A stretch of DNA of 64,000 nucleotides from contig NZ_JAPEHU010000001.1 in NCBI RefSeq assembly GCF_028823635.1, positions 558,001 to 622,000 on the forward strand, in the 5' to 3' direction. Below, piece by piece: positions 15,394 through 24,918 of this stretch. Each line of letters begins with the position of its first letter. The first letter of the stretch is position 1. This DNA is from Demequina sp. B12. Lineage in GTDB: Bacteria; Actinomycetota; Actinomycetes; Actinomycetales; Demequinaceae. The notes under the pieces are model-generated. The model was given only the letters and a program-made list of their open reading frames with translations. It searched no databases and was not told where the DNA came from. Position numbers and translations under genes: made by a program.

Positions 15394-16653
15394 CTACGCG
15401 CTGAGCGCCCGGCGCATGGGTTCGAGTTTTGCTTCTGACTCGGCCCATTCGGAGTCGGGTTCGGATGCGGCGACGATTCCGCAACCGGCGAAGAGGCGTA
15501 GCCGGGTGGGGTCGTTGGTGTTGATTTCTGCGGAGCGTAGACCAATGCACCATTCGCCGTCGCCTGCGGCGTTGATCCATCCCACGGGGCCGGCGTAGCG
15601 TCCGCGGTCCAGGCCTTCGAGCTCGTCGATCACGCTTGCTGCGGTGAGGGTGGGGGTGCCGCAGACGGCCGCAGAGGGGTGGAGTTCCCGGATCAGTTCG
15701 AGCGCGGACGCGTTGTGGCTGAGGACTCCGGTGACGTCGGTGGCGAGGTGCATGACGTTGGGGAGGTGGAGGACGGAGGGCGCGTCGGGTACGTTCACGG
15801 ATCCGCAATGGGTGGTGAGGACTTGGGTGACGGATTGGACGGCGTACTCGTGTTCTTCGAGGTCTTTTGAGGACCGGGCGAGTGCGGCAGCGTGGGCGAG
15901 GTCTGCGGTTTCGTCGCCGGTGGGGCGGATGGTGCCGGCGAGTACGCGGGATGTGACGAGGCCGTGGTCTACGCGGGCCAACAGTTCCGGGGTCGCGCCT
16001 ACGAGTCCGTCGACGTGGAACGTCCAACAGGTTTCGTAGTCCTGCGCCAGGCGTGTCAGTACGGGCCGCACGTCAATGGGGGAGTTGGCGGTGGCGTGGA
16101 CGGCGCGCGCCAACACCACTTTGTCCAACTCGCCAGCGCCGATGCGTGTCACCGCATGCGTGACAGCTTCACCCCAAGCGGCACGGTCGCCGGGCTCGAT
16201 GCTGACGTGCGGCATCGGCCCGGCAGGGGTGACGCCTGCTGTTGCTTCCGCGAGGGTGGGGACGGCGCTGTGTCCGTCTTCGGAGATCACGGTGAGCCAC
16301 GCATCGTCTCCACGGACGCCCAGGACGTACCGGGGGATGACGAGGGCGCCACCTGCGGCTGACGAGTCCGCGAAGGCGAACGACCCGAACGCGATGAGTC
16401 CGGTTCCTGGGGCTTGGACGTCGTCACGCACTACCGCGTGACGGGAGATGCGGCGCCACCAGGCGTCGGCCTCGTCGATGCGGGACGCTCCCGTGGTGTC
16501 CAGCCGTGCGACCTCTCCCCACGCGACCATGCCTTCGCCCCTGCGCACCCATGACATGCCCCCGTGGGGCAGAACCGCCAGGAGGTCACTGGGCGGGTCG
16601 ACTTCGATGGTGCGCACAGTCAGGGGACCGGGCGTGGCGGCTTGGACACTCAC
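15394..16653 (-). CDS. menF: Isochorismate synthase (MenF/EntC family)
   Basis: It converts chorismate to isochorismate, the entry step of menaquinone synthesis. The 419-residue protein has a weakly conserved N-terminal half and a C-terminal chorismate-binding domain with SRVLAGTIRPTGDE, the HPSAAVCGTPT block and RGRYAGPVGW. The start GTG 16653 lies seven bases after a TAGGCT -10 element, so it is leaderless. With menD, C, E, B and A in the same 10 kb, the menaquinone role is more likely than siderophore synthesis. No pyruvate-lyase partner is present. Confidence 0.92.
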   Translation of the reverse strand: MSVQAATPGPLTVRTIEVDPPSDLLAVLPHGGMSWVRRGEGMVAWGEVARLDTTGASRIDEADAWWRRISRHAVVRDDVQAPGTGLIAFGSFAFADSSAAGGALVIPRYVLGVRGDDAWLTVISEDGHSAVPTLAEATAGVTPAGPMPHVSIEPGDRAAWGEAVTHAVTRIGAGELDKVVLARAVHATANSPIDVRPVLTRLAQDYETCWTFHVDGLVGATPELLARVDHGLVTSRVLAGTIRPTGDETADLAHAAALARSSKDLEEHEYAVQSVTQVLTTHCGSVNVPDAPSVLHLPNVMHLATDVTGVLSHNASALELIRELHPSAAVCGTPTLTAASVIDELEGLDRGRYAGPVGWINAAGDGEWCIGLRSAEINTNDPTRLRLFAGCGIVAASEPDSEWAESEAKLEPMRRALSA

Positions 16654-16660
16654 CTGTACA

Positions 16661-16666
16661 AGCCTA
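16661..16666 (-). promoter_or_regulatory. -10 element TAGGCT of the leaderless menF promoter
   Basis: On the minus strand TAGGCT is followed by TGTACAG and then GTG 16653. The short gap to the EccC-like stop at 16701 shows no other clear signal. Confidence 0.6.
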
Positions 16667-16700
16667 CGTGGGGTTGATGGGTGTGCTGGTGCGTAGGCAG

Positions 16701-19700
16701 TTACTGGGTGTTGGTGGTGGGGGATTCGGGCTGAGGTACGCGGACCCCGTAGTAGTTGCCGTCTAGATAGAGGGCGCCTTCTCCGGCACTGCCACGTCCC
16801 ACCATGGACTTGGGGATGGATTGGCTCAAGATTTGGGTACCGAGCAGACTCGACGATGGTTGCAGGATCAGGCCGCGGGCTGCTTTCTTGCCTTCGGCGA
16901 CGGGTCCAGCGAACGCTGTTGCCACGTAGCCCGGGCGGGCTGAGGTGATGTACGTGCGGTTTCCCTTGTCGAGCATGAGTGCTTGTTCGAGCGGGGTGTC
17001 CCGGATGTGGTCGGCGTCGTCAATGATGACAACGGAGTGGCCGGCGGGAGGTGTGCCAAGCCGGTCTGCGTCCGTTTGGGGGTCGGTGACGACGGGCACT
17101 CCAGCTGCGGCGGCAACCTCAGCCAGCATGGACTCGCGCGTTGCGACGGCCAGGACTGGAACGTCGCCGTGGGCGAACTGGGCGCAGAGGGCTGCGAGCG
17201 CGGTGCTCTTTCCGGTTCCTTGGTCTCCGACCACCATGAAGTGTTGGGAGTTCCCGACGGGGATGGTGAACTGGGAGAGCTCGTCTCCTCCGACCGCCAG
17301 TACCGGTCCTGCCGGGTCGCAGTGTGATCGCACTGGTAGCGCGAGTGCTTCAGACAGGCCGATGCGTGGGGGAAGGACGTCGACGCGCATGGGTGAGTGG
17401 CGGGGGTCCAGGGTGGCCCAGTGCTCGGCGACGGTAGCGACTACGGCGTTGACGTGCCTGTGCTGGGCTTCTCCTGAGGTGTCAGGAGTGGGGCACGTGA
17501 ACTGCATCTCTGCGCCTTGCGGTCCGTGCATTGCCCGCCCTGGGGGGAGGTTTTCTGGCAGTTCCCGGATCATGATGCCGGCGGCGCGGTAGTCGGACAC
17601 GTCCCGCAGTGGCAGCACGTACATGCTGCTCACGGCGGCTGCGATGCGATCAGCGGGGAGACCTCGGTCTCCTGTCATGACGAGTGCGACTCCTGCAGAG
17701 GGGCCTTCGCGGACGATCCGCATGATGGAGTCGCGTAGCGCGGTCATTTCGTCGGCGCCCATGGTGGCGGAGGCGCGTTCCCAACCGTCGATGGCGAGCA
17801 CGATTTGGGGGAGTCGTTCCTCTGGTGTGGCTGCGTTTGCCCGCTGCTCGCTGATGGAGCTGACCCCGGCAGTCGACAACACGTTCTGGCGTCGCGTCAG
17901 TTCTTTGAGGATGCGGTCCAGGAGACGGGTGATGCGTGCGTTGTCGAGACCGGGGACAACGGCGCCAGTGTGGGGCGCCGTCGAGAACGGTAGGAGGGCG
18001 CCGTTGCCGTAGTCGATCGCGTAGAGGTGGAGGTCTTGTGGGGTGAAGCGTTGGATCAACTGCAGAAGGATTGATCGCATCGCCGTGGTGCGTCCCGACC
18101 GGGCTCCACCCGCGATGAGGAGATGCGAGTCGTCTGCGACGTGCCACAGCCGGGGTGCTTGGCGCTGGTCGTCGGGGAGGTCCTCGAGGCCCAGGATGAC
18201 CGAGCCTGAGGGCAGGCGCTGCCCCACAAAGTGGTCCAAGGTGAGGGTGGCCGGGAGTGGCGTGAGCCATGGCGACGGGTTCTTGGGGATTCCGGCCAAC
18301 TCTGCTGCGCTGAGGACAACGTTGACGAGTGCCCGCAGGTCCGTATCGTCGTGGTCGAGGTTGTCGTCAGCAACCGCGGCGGAAGGAAAACGTGGGGCGT
18401 AGCCGATGCGATCCCACGCCAGCGGTGCGGCAGGAGTGACGGCCCGTCTTTCTACGACAGTTCCGGGCCGTACGCCTGCGACGCGGGCGGACTGGAAGGC
18501 GACGGGTGCTTGGTTGGCGCCTGCCTTGATGTAGCCGCGTCCGGGGGTTGAGGTGCTGATGAGCGCTGCCTCGCCGGAGCCCAGAACGTCGGAGGAGTCG
18601 CCTTGGTCGGTGACTCGGAGGGCAACACGGAGGTTGATGTTGGACTGCATCTCAGGGGTGACTGCGCCTGATGGACGTTGTGTAGCGAGCACCAGGTGCA
18701 CGCCCAGGGAACGTCCCACTCGGGCGATACGGACTAGCCCATTGATGAAGTCTGGTAGTTCGGTCTTGAGTTCCGCGAACTCGTCAATCACCAGGACGAG
18801 TCGCGCTAGCCCTGCACTTGCCGCGGCTTCTGGGTTCTTTGCCCACGCTGTGTCGACGTCCTTGGCGTTGAGGTCGTCCTTGAGGACACGTTCGCGTCGC
18901 TTGAGTTCCGCTTCCAGCGAGGCGAGTGCTCGTTCGGTTTCGCGGGCGTCGAGGTTGGTCACCATTCCTACGGTGTGTGGCAGGCGCTCGCAGTCGGCGA
19001 AGGCGGATCCGCCCTTGTAGTCGACGAGTACAAAGTTCAGGGCATCGGGCCGGTTGGCCATGGCGAGCGCGATGATGAGTGTTTGGAGGAACTCGGATTT
19101 ACCTGATCCGGTGGTGCCTGCCACGAGGGCGTGTGGTCCGGCGGTGGCGAGGTCGACTGCTACCTCGCCGTCAGCATCGGCGCCCATGACGACATAGGTT
19201 TGTCGGGGAGTACGGGCCCAGCGATCCAGCACGGGTGCGGCCGAGTCCAGGTCGACTCCCATGAGCTCCACGAACCGGACGGATGTGGGCATCACTCCGT
19301 CGTCGCCGATTCCGCTGATGTGGTGATAGCCACACAGCGAGCGTGCGATTTCTTCGGAGACTGCCAGCGAGGCGCCGTCGAGCAGGACGCGAGCGATGAA
19401 CTCTCCTTGCGTTTGGACACGGGCGATGGCGGCATCGGTGTGGTCGATGTCGATGACGGTGGCGACTTCTTCGGGGAGGCGGGATACGTCGTCGTCGAGC
19501 GCGATCACGTAGATGCCGTGCTTGTGCCCGTGCTTGAGCAGTTCGACCATGCCGGGCAGCATGCGGTAGCGGCGCGCACCGTCGAGCACCACAAAGATGT
19601 GTGAACCTGCGGCTACGCCTTGTGCGGACGCGAGCCGCCGCATGTGCAAAGTTGACGCGAGTTCGCGGAGGCGTTCGCGGCGAGAGTCGTCGGTGTTGCC

Positions 19701-21023
19701 CAGGGTGGCCCCCACGTGGGTGCTTTCGTGGAGGTGGGGGAGCCAGGTGGTCCATTGCCACTGGTCCGGATCGTCATCGCAGATCATGACCATTTGGCAG
19801 TCTCGCGGAGAGCGCAGCGTTGCTAGCGAGAGTAGGGCGGCGCGAGCCGCGAGCCGGGTTGCGTGTGCGGTTCCGGCGATGCCGATGGGACCGTCGGCAG
19901 CGTTGACGGAGAACGGTTGCGGTGAGACTCCAGCACTGTGGGGGCGGTCGCGGAACGAGGCGCCGCCTCCCTCGTATCTGACGTGAAGGTCACGTTGCGC
20001 GACACCCACACGGATCATGAGGGCGTCGGGGTCGTCATAGCGGCGCTCCCACAGGCGGGCCGTGGGTAGGCATGCGGTGTCACGGATGACAACGGGGTCG
20101 GGTTGGTCGTACCAGGTTTGGATTCGCTGTTCGCGTACGAGCTGGTCGACGCGATCGGAGGCCGCTTGAACCTCGTCGCGCCATGACGATTCGGTGCGTT
20201 CGCCGCGTTTGCGTGCCAGTTTCCGGTTGGTGAGGAAGGAACCCACGACCATGATTGGGGAGGCTGCCGCCATCAGCAGCATGACGGCGCGTCCAAAGAT
20301 GATGGCCATGGAGACGCCCAGCACGACTGGAACGATGGCGGACAGCCATGGCAGGGGTGTCTGTTCTTGTTCTTCCGGTGGGTCGCCGGGGAGGGTCACG
20401 ACGGGAACATCGCCACGGGGGACGATGCGTGAGGGCCGGTTGAATCCACGGACGCCAACGTCGTCCTGGGTGAGGTCTGCGTCTGATGGTGGAGCGATTC
20501 CGAGCCGGAAGATGTGTGTGCCCCATTGGAAGACATCGGCAGGTACGACGGTCGCGGGTGCGCCGGGAGCGTGGGCTTCACCGTTGACGACGCACGCGTC
20601 GTCGCCTGTGGGGGCCAGTTCGAGTTGAAGTGCGCCGGTGTCGCCGTGTCGCCGGAGGGTGAGGCGTGCGTGTTCGGGCTCGAGGTACGCGTCGTCCAGC
20701 ACAATCGTGCAGTTGATGCCTCGCCCCAGGGTGACGGGTGCATCGACGGTGAGGTTCACGGTGTGTCCGGCGAGTGGGCCTCCCACGACTTCGAGGCGTG
20801 GCTGTCCAGGAGACGTCGTGGTGCGCCTGTGTGTGAGGTTGGTTCCTGACAGCACACCTGTTGTGCTGAGGGGCTCCTCGGGATCGGTGAAGAGTGTGGT
20901 GGCGTCGAGCCCCATGGCCGAGGCGAGGTCGCTCGCTGTGGTGCCCTCGTCGACGGTCACCAGCCAGTCGGTGGTTTCTGCGTCGTCGTTCGCGGATGGG
21001 GCCGTGAGGCGCATACGGGTCAT
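16701..21023 (-). CDS. FHA-containing EccC/EssC-like FtsK-SpoIIIE ATPase of a type VII (WXG100) secretion system
   Basis: This is the motor protein predicted to export WXG100 substrates. At 1440 residues it has an N-terminal FHA-like domain (about 70-180, with TLGRGINCTIVLDDAYLEPEHA-type residues), two membrane helices (about 225-265) and three FtsK/SpoIIIE ATPase domains. P-loop 1, GTTGSGKSEF near residue 635, is followed by an intact Walker B VLVIDEFAEL. P-loop 2, GGARSGRTT near 972, lacks the catalytic Lys and its Walker B reads AIDGW. P-loop 3, GDQGTGKST near 1270, is intact. The N-terminal FHA is an EssC (Firmicutes-like) feature. ATG 21023 has AAGGAG six bases upstream and overlaps the preceding stop. 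Confidence 0.9.
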   Translation of the reverse strand: MTRMRLTAPSANDDAETTDWLVTVDEGTTASDLASAMGLDATTLFTDPEEPLSTTGVLSGTNLTHRRTTTSPGQPRLEVVGGPLAGHTVNLTVDAPVTLGRGINCTIVLDDAYLEPEHARLTLRRHGDTGALQLELAPTGDDACVVNGEAHAPGAPATVVPADVFQWGTHIFRLGIAPPSDADLTQDDVGVRGFNRPSRIVPRGDVPVVTLPGDPPEEQEQTPLPWLSAIVPVVLGVSMAIIFGRAVMLLMAAASPIMVVGSFLTNRKLARKRGERTESSWRDEVQAASDRVDQLVREQRIQTWYDQPDPVVIRDTACLPTARLWERRYDDPDALMIRVGVAQRDLHVRYEGGGASFRDRPHSAGVSPQPFSVNAADGPIGIAGTAHATRLAARAALLSLATLRSPRDCQMVMICDDDPDQWQWTTWLPHLHESTHVGATLGNTDDSRRERLRELASTLHMRRLASAQGVAAGSHIFVVLDGARRYRMLPGMVELLKHGHKHGIYVIALDDDVSRLPEEVATVIDIDHTDAAIARVQTQGEFIARVLLDGASLAVSEEIARSLCGYHHISGIGDDGVMPTSVRFVELMGVDLDSAAPVLDRWARTPRQTYVVMGADADGEVAVDLATAGPHALVAGTTGSGKSEFLQTLIIALAMANRPDALNFVLVDYKGGSAFADCERLPHTVGMVTNLDARETERALASLEAELKRRERVLKDDLNAKDVDTAWAKNPEAAASAGLARLVLVIDEFAELKTELPDFINGLVRIARVGRSLGVHLVLATQRPSGAVTPEMQSNINLRVALRVTDQGDSSDVLGSGEAALISTSTPGRGYIKAGANQAPVAFQSARVAGVRPGTVVERRAVTPAAPLAWDRIGYAPRFPSAAVADDNLDHDDTDLRALVNVVLSAAELAGIPKNPSPWLTPLPATLTLDHFVGQRLPSGSVILGLEDLPDDQRQAPRLWHVADDSHLLIAGGARSGRTTAMRSILLQLIQRFTPQDLHLYAIDYGNGALLPFSTAPHTGAVVPGLDNARITRLLDRILKELTRRQNVLSTAGVSSISEQRANAATPEERLPQIVLAIDGWERASATMGADEMTALRDSIMRIVREGPSAGVALVMTGDRGLPADRIAAAVSSMYVLPLRDVSDYRAAGIMIRELPENLPPGRAMHGPQGAEMQFTCPTPDTSGEAQHRHVNAVVATVAEHWATLDPRHSPMRVDVLPPRIGLSEALALPVRSHCDPAGPVLAVGGDELSQFTIPVGNSQHFMVVGDQGTGKSTALAALCAQFAHGDVPVLAVATRESMLAEVAAAAGVPVVTDPQTDADRLGTPPAGHSVVIIDDADHIRDTPLEQALMLDKGNRTYITSARPGYVATAFAGPVAEGKKAARGLILQPSSSLLGTQILSQSIPKSMVGRGSAGEGALYLDGNYYGVRVPQPESPTTNTQ

Positions 21024-22138
21024 GGGGTCTCCTTGGGGGTGGAGGGGGAGAGTGCGGCCCACAGTGGGGTCAGGATGCCTGAGTCGGCTCCCGCGGCTCC
21101 GGTGCGTGTGGTGGGAGGTTGTGGCGTGGCGATGGGGCTGAGCTCGTTGGTCGCGGGTGCAGCGCTCGCAAGTGCGGGTGCGTCGAGGTCCGGGACGAAG
21201 GTGACAGATGAGACCACGACTCGACCGCTAGCTGACGTGAGCGTGACGGTGACCTGGTCTGCCAGGGGTTCTGCGGCATCGGCCGCTGCGTAGGTCAGTT
21301 CTGTCGGAGAGCACGTCGCCGTGCCTGTGACGCCACTGGTGCAGGACGTGATTGCCCATATGGCGCCCTCCGGGTCGGCGACGAGGTCCTGTGCGTTCAT
21401 GGGGCCCGATGCCGTGGCCGGGGAGAGCCAGTGGAGAGCCGTGGCGGTGGCATCCGTGCGAGTGACGAGTGGGACGGTGAGTTCCGAGGGCTCGCCGGGG
21501 TTGCCACTGCCGTCGGTGATCGCAAGTGAGATGGTGGTAGTGGCCTCTTGTGTTGGCGCGTCGATCACCAGGTGGTGAGCCGCGACGTAGACCGTGGGGG
21601 CAGGGGCGCCAGTGTCTCCCTCAATGCCTTCGACGTCGACGGTGAATCCGTTCACACAGTACGTGCACGACACCACAAGATCCGCGAGCGGGATGAGTGT
21701 TCGCCCGCCTGCGAGAGCCGGGTACGGCAACTGGGCATCTATGGGTTCTGCGGGTTCCGGGGCTGCAAGACCAAGCAGGTACGGCAAGGTGCGGGGGCTG
21801 CCGTCGCTGGTCGTGACCTGCACAGGGAACGGCACGGAGCCAAAGGCGGGGTCGTAGTAGTCCGTGCTCACGGAGATTTGACCGGAGTCGTCGCATTCGA
21901 TGGATAGCGGACGGTCCAGATCCACAGTGGGGCATTCCGTGAGCGTCCAGGCAGGATTGACCGTGACTTGGGTGCCGTCAAGGTAGGGAACCTCAATCAG
22001 CATGGGGTCTTGGGGTGGATCCGTGGCGGATGTTGCGTGTGCTGGGATCACATGGGGTTCAGCATGGCCGGGACCCGCGACCGCGAATGCCAGAGCAAAA
22101 GCTCCGACCACCGCAACGCCCGTTCTGCCTGCAATCAT
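21020..22138 (-). CDS. Secreted protein of the type VII locus, unknown function
   Basis: This 372-residue protein has a Sec signal peptide ending near GPGHA-EPH (residue 27) and no clear later membrane helix. The mature part is Thr/Pro/Ala-rich with repeated beta-type segments (TTISLAITDGSG, VTVTLTSASGRVVVSSV) that suggest immunoglobulin-like or cadherin-like folds. One CTYC pair is present near residue 155. It is coupled to the ATPase gene by an ATGA overlap, so it is probably part of the secretion machinery or its cell-surface partner. I do not recognise a family. Confidence 0.75.
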   Translation of the reverse strand: MIAGRTGVAVVGAFALAFAVAGPGHAEPHVIPAHATSATDPPQDPMLIEVPYLDGTQVTVNPAWTLTECPTVDLDRPLSIECDDSGQISVSTDYYDPAFGSVPFPVQVTTSDGSPRTLPYLLGLAAPEPAEPIDAQLPYPALAGGRTLIPLADLVVSCTYCVNGFTVDVEGIEGDTGAPAPTVYVAAHHLVIDAPTQEATTTISLAITDGSGNPGEPSELTVPLVTRTDATATALHWLSPATASGPMNAQDLVADPEGAIWAITSCTSGVTGTATCSPTELTYAAADAAEPLADQVTVTLTSASGRVVVSSVTFVPDLDAPALASAAPATNELSPIATPQPPTTRTGAAGADSGILTPLWAALSPSTPKETP

Positions 22139-22156
22139 GCTGATGCCGTTTCCCCC

Positions 22157-22163
22157 TAGTATG
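22157..22163. promoter_or_regulatory. Candidate shared -10 region of the divergent type VII operons
   Basis: TAGTAT (22157-22162) is a plus-strand -10 candidate for the gene at 22235. Read on the minus strand, the same place gives CATACT (22158-22163) about 20 bases before ATG 22138. The 96-bp gap between the two operons holds no other strong signal. -35 elements are not obvious. Confidence 0.35.
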
Positions 22164-22234
22164 ACGTGCAGAGCAAATCTGCCACAAAACTACGCGCGAG
22201 TGTAGCGGACACGTGATGAGGGGGGCGGGAAACG

Positions 22235-22810
22235 TTGGATTCGAACAATCGCAGGCCAGGTGATGCCGGTGCTCGCGTCAGCATTGGCTACGACGACTAT
22301 GAAGGCAGGCAACTTCCAGGCGGCGAAAGTGCAGTAGCACGCGTTCGCTTGGAAACACCACGCCGGATCTTTCCCGAACTCGATGACGCTCAGCGAGTAT
22401 CGAGGCCGTGGTTCCGGCATCCTGCCTTTCTTGTTTCGGTTGTTTCAACGGCGCTCGCGCTGATCGCTATGGGCGTTTTGCTTGTATTCGACCCTTTTGG
22501 CGGGGATGAAGTTGATGCTGTTGTTGATCTGAATGTGGTGGCTGACGACGGGAGCGTGACGTTGTCCTGGAGCGGCGCCGTTGATGGGGCTTTGCTGTAC
22601 GCGATTGATCCCGGTGATGAGGCACCTTTGGACGTCAGCCAACTCGTTCAGGGGCGTTCTGCGTGGATTCCTGTGAGCGCGGGTGTCTACACGCCTCGCA
22701 CGTGCTTTGTAGTGCTGCCATTGGTGGAGGACGCGCCTGAGTCGGTACCCATGACGGCAGTTGATGCGCAAGCGGTGGGCGGCGCCATGATTTGCGTCTC
22801 CGATGCCTAG
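22235..22810 (+). CDS. Single-pass membrane protein of the type VII locus
   Basis: This 191-residue protein has a charged cytoplasmic N-terminus (about 60 residues), one membrane helix at about residues 63-86 (FLVSVVSTALALIAMGVLLVF), and an extracytoplasmic domain of about 100 residues that ends with two cysteines (near residues 158 and 187) able to form a disulfide. The TTG start follows a GGGGGCGGGA purine run. The first plus-strand gene of the island, it overlaps the next gene's most upstream possible start. The topology resembles small T7SS accessory proteins, but no family is recognised. Confidence 0.65.
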   Translation: MDSNNRRPGDAGARVSIGYDDYEGRQLPGGESAVARVRLETPRRIFPELDDAQRVSRPWFRHPAFLVSVVSTALALIAMGVLLVFDPFGGDEVDAVVDLNVVADDGSVTLSWSGAVDGALLYAIDPGDEAPLDVSQLVQGRSAWIPVSAGVYTPRTCFVVLPLVEDAPESVPMTAVDAQAVGGAMICVSDA

Positions 22811-22853
22811 ATCCGCAGCGCCTGAGTTCCGGGGACTTGCGCATGGATGGCGT

Positions 22854-23603
22854 ATGTCCAGCGGGCGCCTGCTGGCAGCGGGCTTAGTGAGTGTGATCCT
22901 GACGAGTTGCTCCGCTGGGACTTCAGCGCCTGGCGTCAGCCCTACTGTGCCGCCAGGTTTGGAGTCAGTGCCTGTGACTCCATTGCCTTCGGGACGCAAC
23001 GCAATCGAGTCTGTACCTGCTGTGAGCGCCCCGGAACTCATTGTGGAAGCGGTGACGCAGTCAACGGGCGTGCAGGTCCGCGGAGATCTGGTGCGCGTCG
23101 AGACACAGGAAGACGGAAGCGTGGCGGAGACGCCCATGACGTTTTCGCTCACCGGTTCCGGTCAGGCCTACGTGGGTAACGCAGGCTGGGACGGCTACGA
23201 GGTTGAGATGTCCCGGGATGGAGACTCCGTGTGGTTCACCGCGAACGACGCGTACGTCGAGGCTTTGGGCCGCTCGGAGTTGGCTGGCGTGTGTCTCAGC
23301 TCCCACGACCCATTGGTGGCCCAATGGCAGTGGCTCGACGGTCCCGAGGGGGTGCTTGCAGGCCTCCTGGGGGAAGCGCAGTTGGGTGCCCCCACGGTGG
23401 ACGAGTCAGGGGCTGAAGTGTTGTTCTCTGTGGTCTCCGGTGGAGCAGTGGTGGGCAGTCTCCAAGTGAGCGCACTTGGCGACCCGGTTCCAACCCTGCT
23501 AGAAATAGACGACCCGTCCGGGTGGGGGACTGTGGAGTTCACTGAGTGGGGGGAAGTCGGTACACCAGAAAAGACTGGTTGCCAGCGGGAAGATTCACCA
23601 TGA
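22854..23603 (+). CDS. Lipoprotein of the type VII locus, unknown function
   Basis: This 249-residue lipoprotein has a short signal MSSGRLLAAGLVSVILTSC with the lipobox Cys at residue 19, a Pro/Val/Ser-rich linker, and a globular domain of about 180 residues with the strands GQAYVGNAGWDGYEVEM and VWFTANDAYVEAL. The layout resembles LppX/LprG-like lipoproteins, but the similarity is not strong enough for a name. ATG 22854 puts the signal peptide at the N-terminus; an earlier ATG at 22803 would add 17 residues and overlap the preceding gene. Confidence 0.7.
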   Translation: MSSGRLLAAGLVSVILTSCSAGTSAPGVSPTVPPGLESVPVTPLPSGRNAIESVPAVSAPELIVEAVTQSTGVQVRGDLVRVETQEDGSVAETPMTFSLTGSGQAYVGNAGWDGYEVEMSRDGDSVWFTANDAYVEALGRSELAGVCLSSHDPLVAQWQWLDGPEGVLAGLLGEAQLGAPTVDESGAEVLFSVVSGGAVVGSLQVSALGDPVPTLLEIDDPSGWGTVEFTEWGEVGTPEKTGCQREDSP

Positions 23604-23654
23604 TCGCCCGTACGGGGGTTAACACTCATCGTGTGTTGAGCAGGGAGGGAGCTC

Positions 23655-24260
23655 ATGGCCGCTAGTTGCATGTACTGCGGTTCGGACCTGCGTCCGAACA
23701 GCATGTTCTGTCTTGAATGCGGCCAGATCGTGGCGCGCAAAGCAACTCACGAGCACGCCGTGGGATCACGTTCGCAGTCTGAGACTCGTGACCGCTACGA
23801 GGTGCCTAGCCAGACCCGCGCTCCCGAGCCGCGTGAACCGGTTGCTGAGCCTGTGATCGCGCCCTTACCTCCGATGCAGCCGCCGGCACAAGTAGCGCCG
23901 AATGCTCCGGAAGACCGGGAGTGGGTCCTGACGTGTAGCACGGGTTCCCAGCCAGTGGTGAAGGACCTGTTTGTTGGGAGGCGACCCTCCGCCGACGCTA
24001 GTGCTGCCGTGCTTGTGCTCGAAGACCCCACTCGCACCCTGTCGCGGACCCATGCCGTGGTGAGAGTTGTGGGTGATGGACTCGTCGTGGAGGACTTGGG
24101 AAGCGCCAATGGCACACGCCTGGAGCGCGCCGGCCAGTGGTCGTGGTGCCAGTCGGGGAGCCCCGTCGCAGTTGCGCCAGGCGACATTGTGCACTTTGGT
24201 GGCGCTCCGGTGGCCGTATCCCTGCGTTCCCGCGGCGTTGATGCGGTGCCGACCTCGTGA
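23655..24260 (+). CDS. Zinc-ribbon plus FHA-domain protein
   Basis: This 201-residue cytoplasmic protein opens with a zinc ribbon (Cys5, Cys8, Cys19, Cys22, in CMYCG and CLECGQ), then a Pro-rich linker. A C-terminal FHA domain (about 95-185) carries the signature RTLSRTHAVV and the NG-containing SANGTRLE loop. FHA domains bind phosphothreonine, so it may sense Ser/Thr kinase signalling to the secretion system; the EccC-like ATPase also carries an FHA. The start ATG is preceded by GGGAGG. No kinase gene is present in the window. Confidence 0.85.
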   Translation: MAASCMYCGSDLRPNSMFCLECGQIVARKATHEHAVGSRSQSETRDRYEVPSQTRAPEPREPVAEPVIAPLPPMQPPAQVAPNAPEDREWVLTCSTGSQPVVKDLFVGRRPSADASAAVLVLEDPTRTLSRTHAVVRVVGDGLVVEDLGSANGTRLERAGQWSWCQSGSPVAVAPGDIVHFGGAPVAVSLRSRGVDAVPTS

Positions 24261-24269
24261 GGAGACAAT

Positions 24270-24587
24270 GTGAGCGAACTTAAGGACTTCTGTGCTGCGG
24301 TGAAGGCGCCCACAGTGGGACTGATGGCGTCACTCTTTGACCTTCAACGTGACCCAACCAAAGCGGCCGATGTCGTCGCACAAGTTGACGCGATTCTGGA
24401 TGCGCAACGATTGTGGCCATCTGGGTTGGTTGGGCACGTCTGGGCGACGCAAGGGAGTGAGACCCTCCGCGGGATCAAGGCTGCAGCCAACGCGGGCGAT
24501 GGCGCACGCGCTTGGGAACTGTTTGCATCGCAAGAATCGGGTCTACACCTCTTGGGCGAACTGTGTCGCGGCCAGGAGGGGTGGTGA
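24270..24587 (+). CDS. Small protein of the type VII locus, unknown
   Basis: This 105-residue soluble protein is predicted to be mostly helical and begins at GTG with GAGGAG about five bases upstream. It has no signal peptide, no membrane helix and no WXG motif. It contains FDLQRDPTKAADVVAQVDAIL and an Ala-rich region AAANAGDGARAWELF. It sits nine bases after the FHA gene and five bases before a small membrane protein, so it is in the same operon. Function unknown. Confidence 0.6.
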   Translation: MSELKDFCAAVKAPTVGLMASLFDLQRDPTKAADVVAQVDAILDAQRLWPSGLVGHVWATQGSETLRGIKAAANAGDGARAWELFASQESGLHLLGELCRGQEGW

Positions 24588-24591
24588 CCGA

Positions 24592-24918
24592 GTGACGGTG
24601 CCCGGCGAGAGTCTTTCTTGGAAGCGAGTGCTGGTTGCGCGGCTAGCGGTACTGATGCTCGCTTGTTTGAGTTTGTTCGTTGCCGCAGTCTTCGCCTCGA
24701 AAGCGAGCCCTGGCGAACTGAGTTTGGTGACATTTAGTTGGATTGTCCTCTCGCTTGTCACCCTTGTGATCTCCGCAGTGCGGGTCATCGTGGACCCTGT
24801 TCGAGCGGCTGCTCGACGCCGTGTCTCGCCGGGCGCTTTGCAGTTCGGCGTTGAGGTGAAACCGTCCCTGCGCTCTTCAAATCCCAACGACCAAGGGGAA
24901 ACAAACCATGGTGGATAA
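24592..24918 (+). CDS. Small two-helix membrane protein of the type VII locus
   Basis: This protein of about 108 residues begins at GTG (VTVPGESLSWK) and has two membrane helices (about residues 14-36 and 44-66) followed by a basic stretch PVRAAARRRVSPG and a polar tail. The AGGAGG site is about 12 bases upstream of this GTG, longer than ideal; a GTG two codons later is also possible. Its end overlaps the next gene by 11 bases. No family recognised. Confidence 0.55.
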   Translation: MTVPGESLSWKRVLVARLAVLMLACLSLFVAAVFASKASPGELSLVTFSWIVLSLVTLVISAVRVIVDPVRAAARRRVSPGALQFGVEVKPSLRSSNPNDQGETNHGG

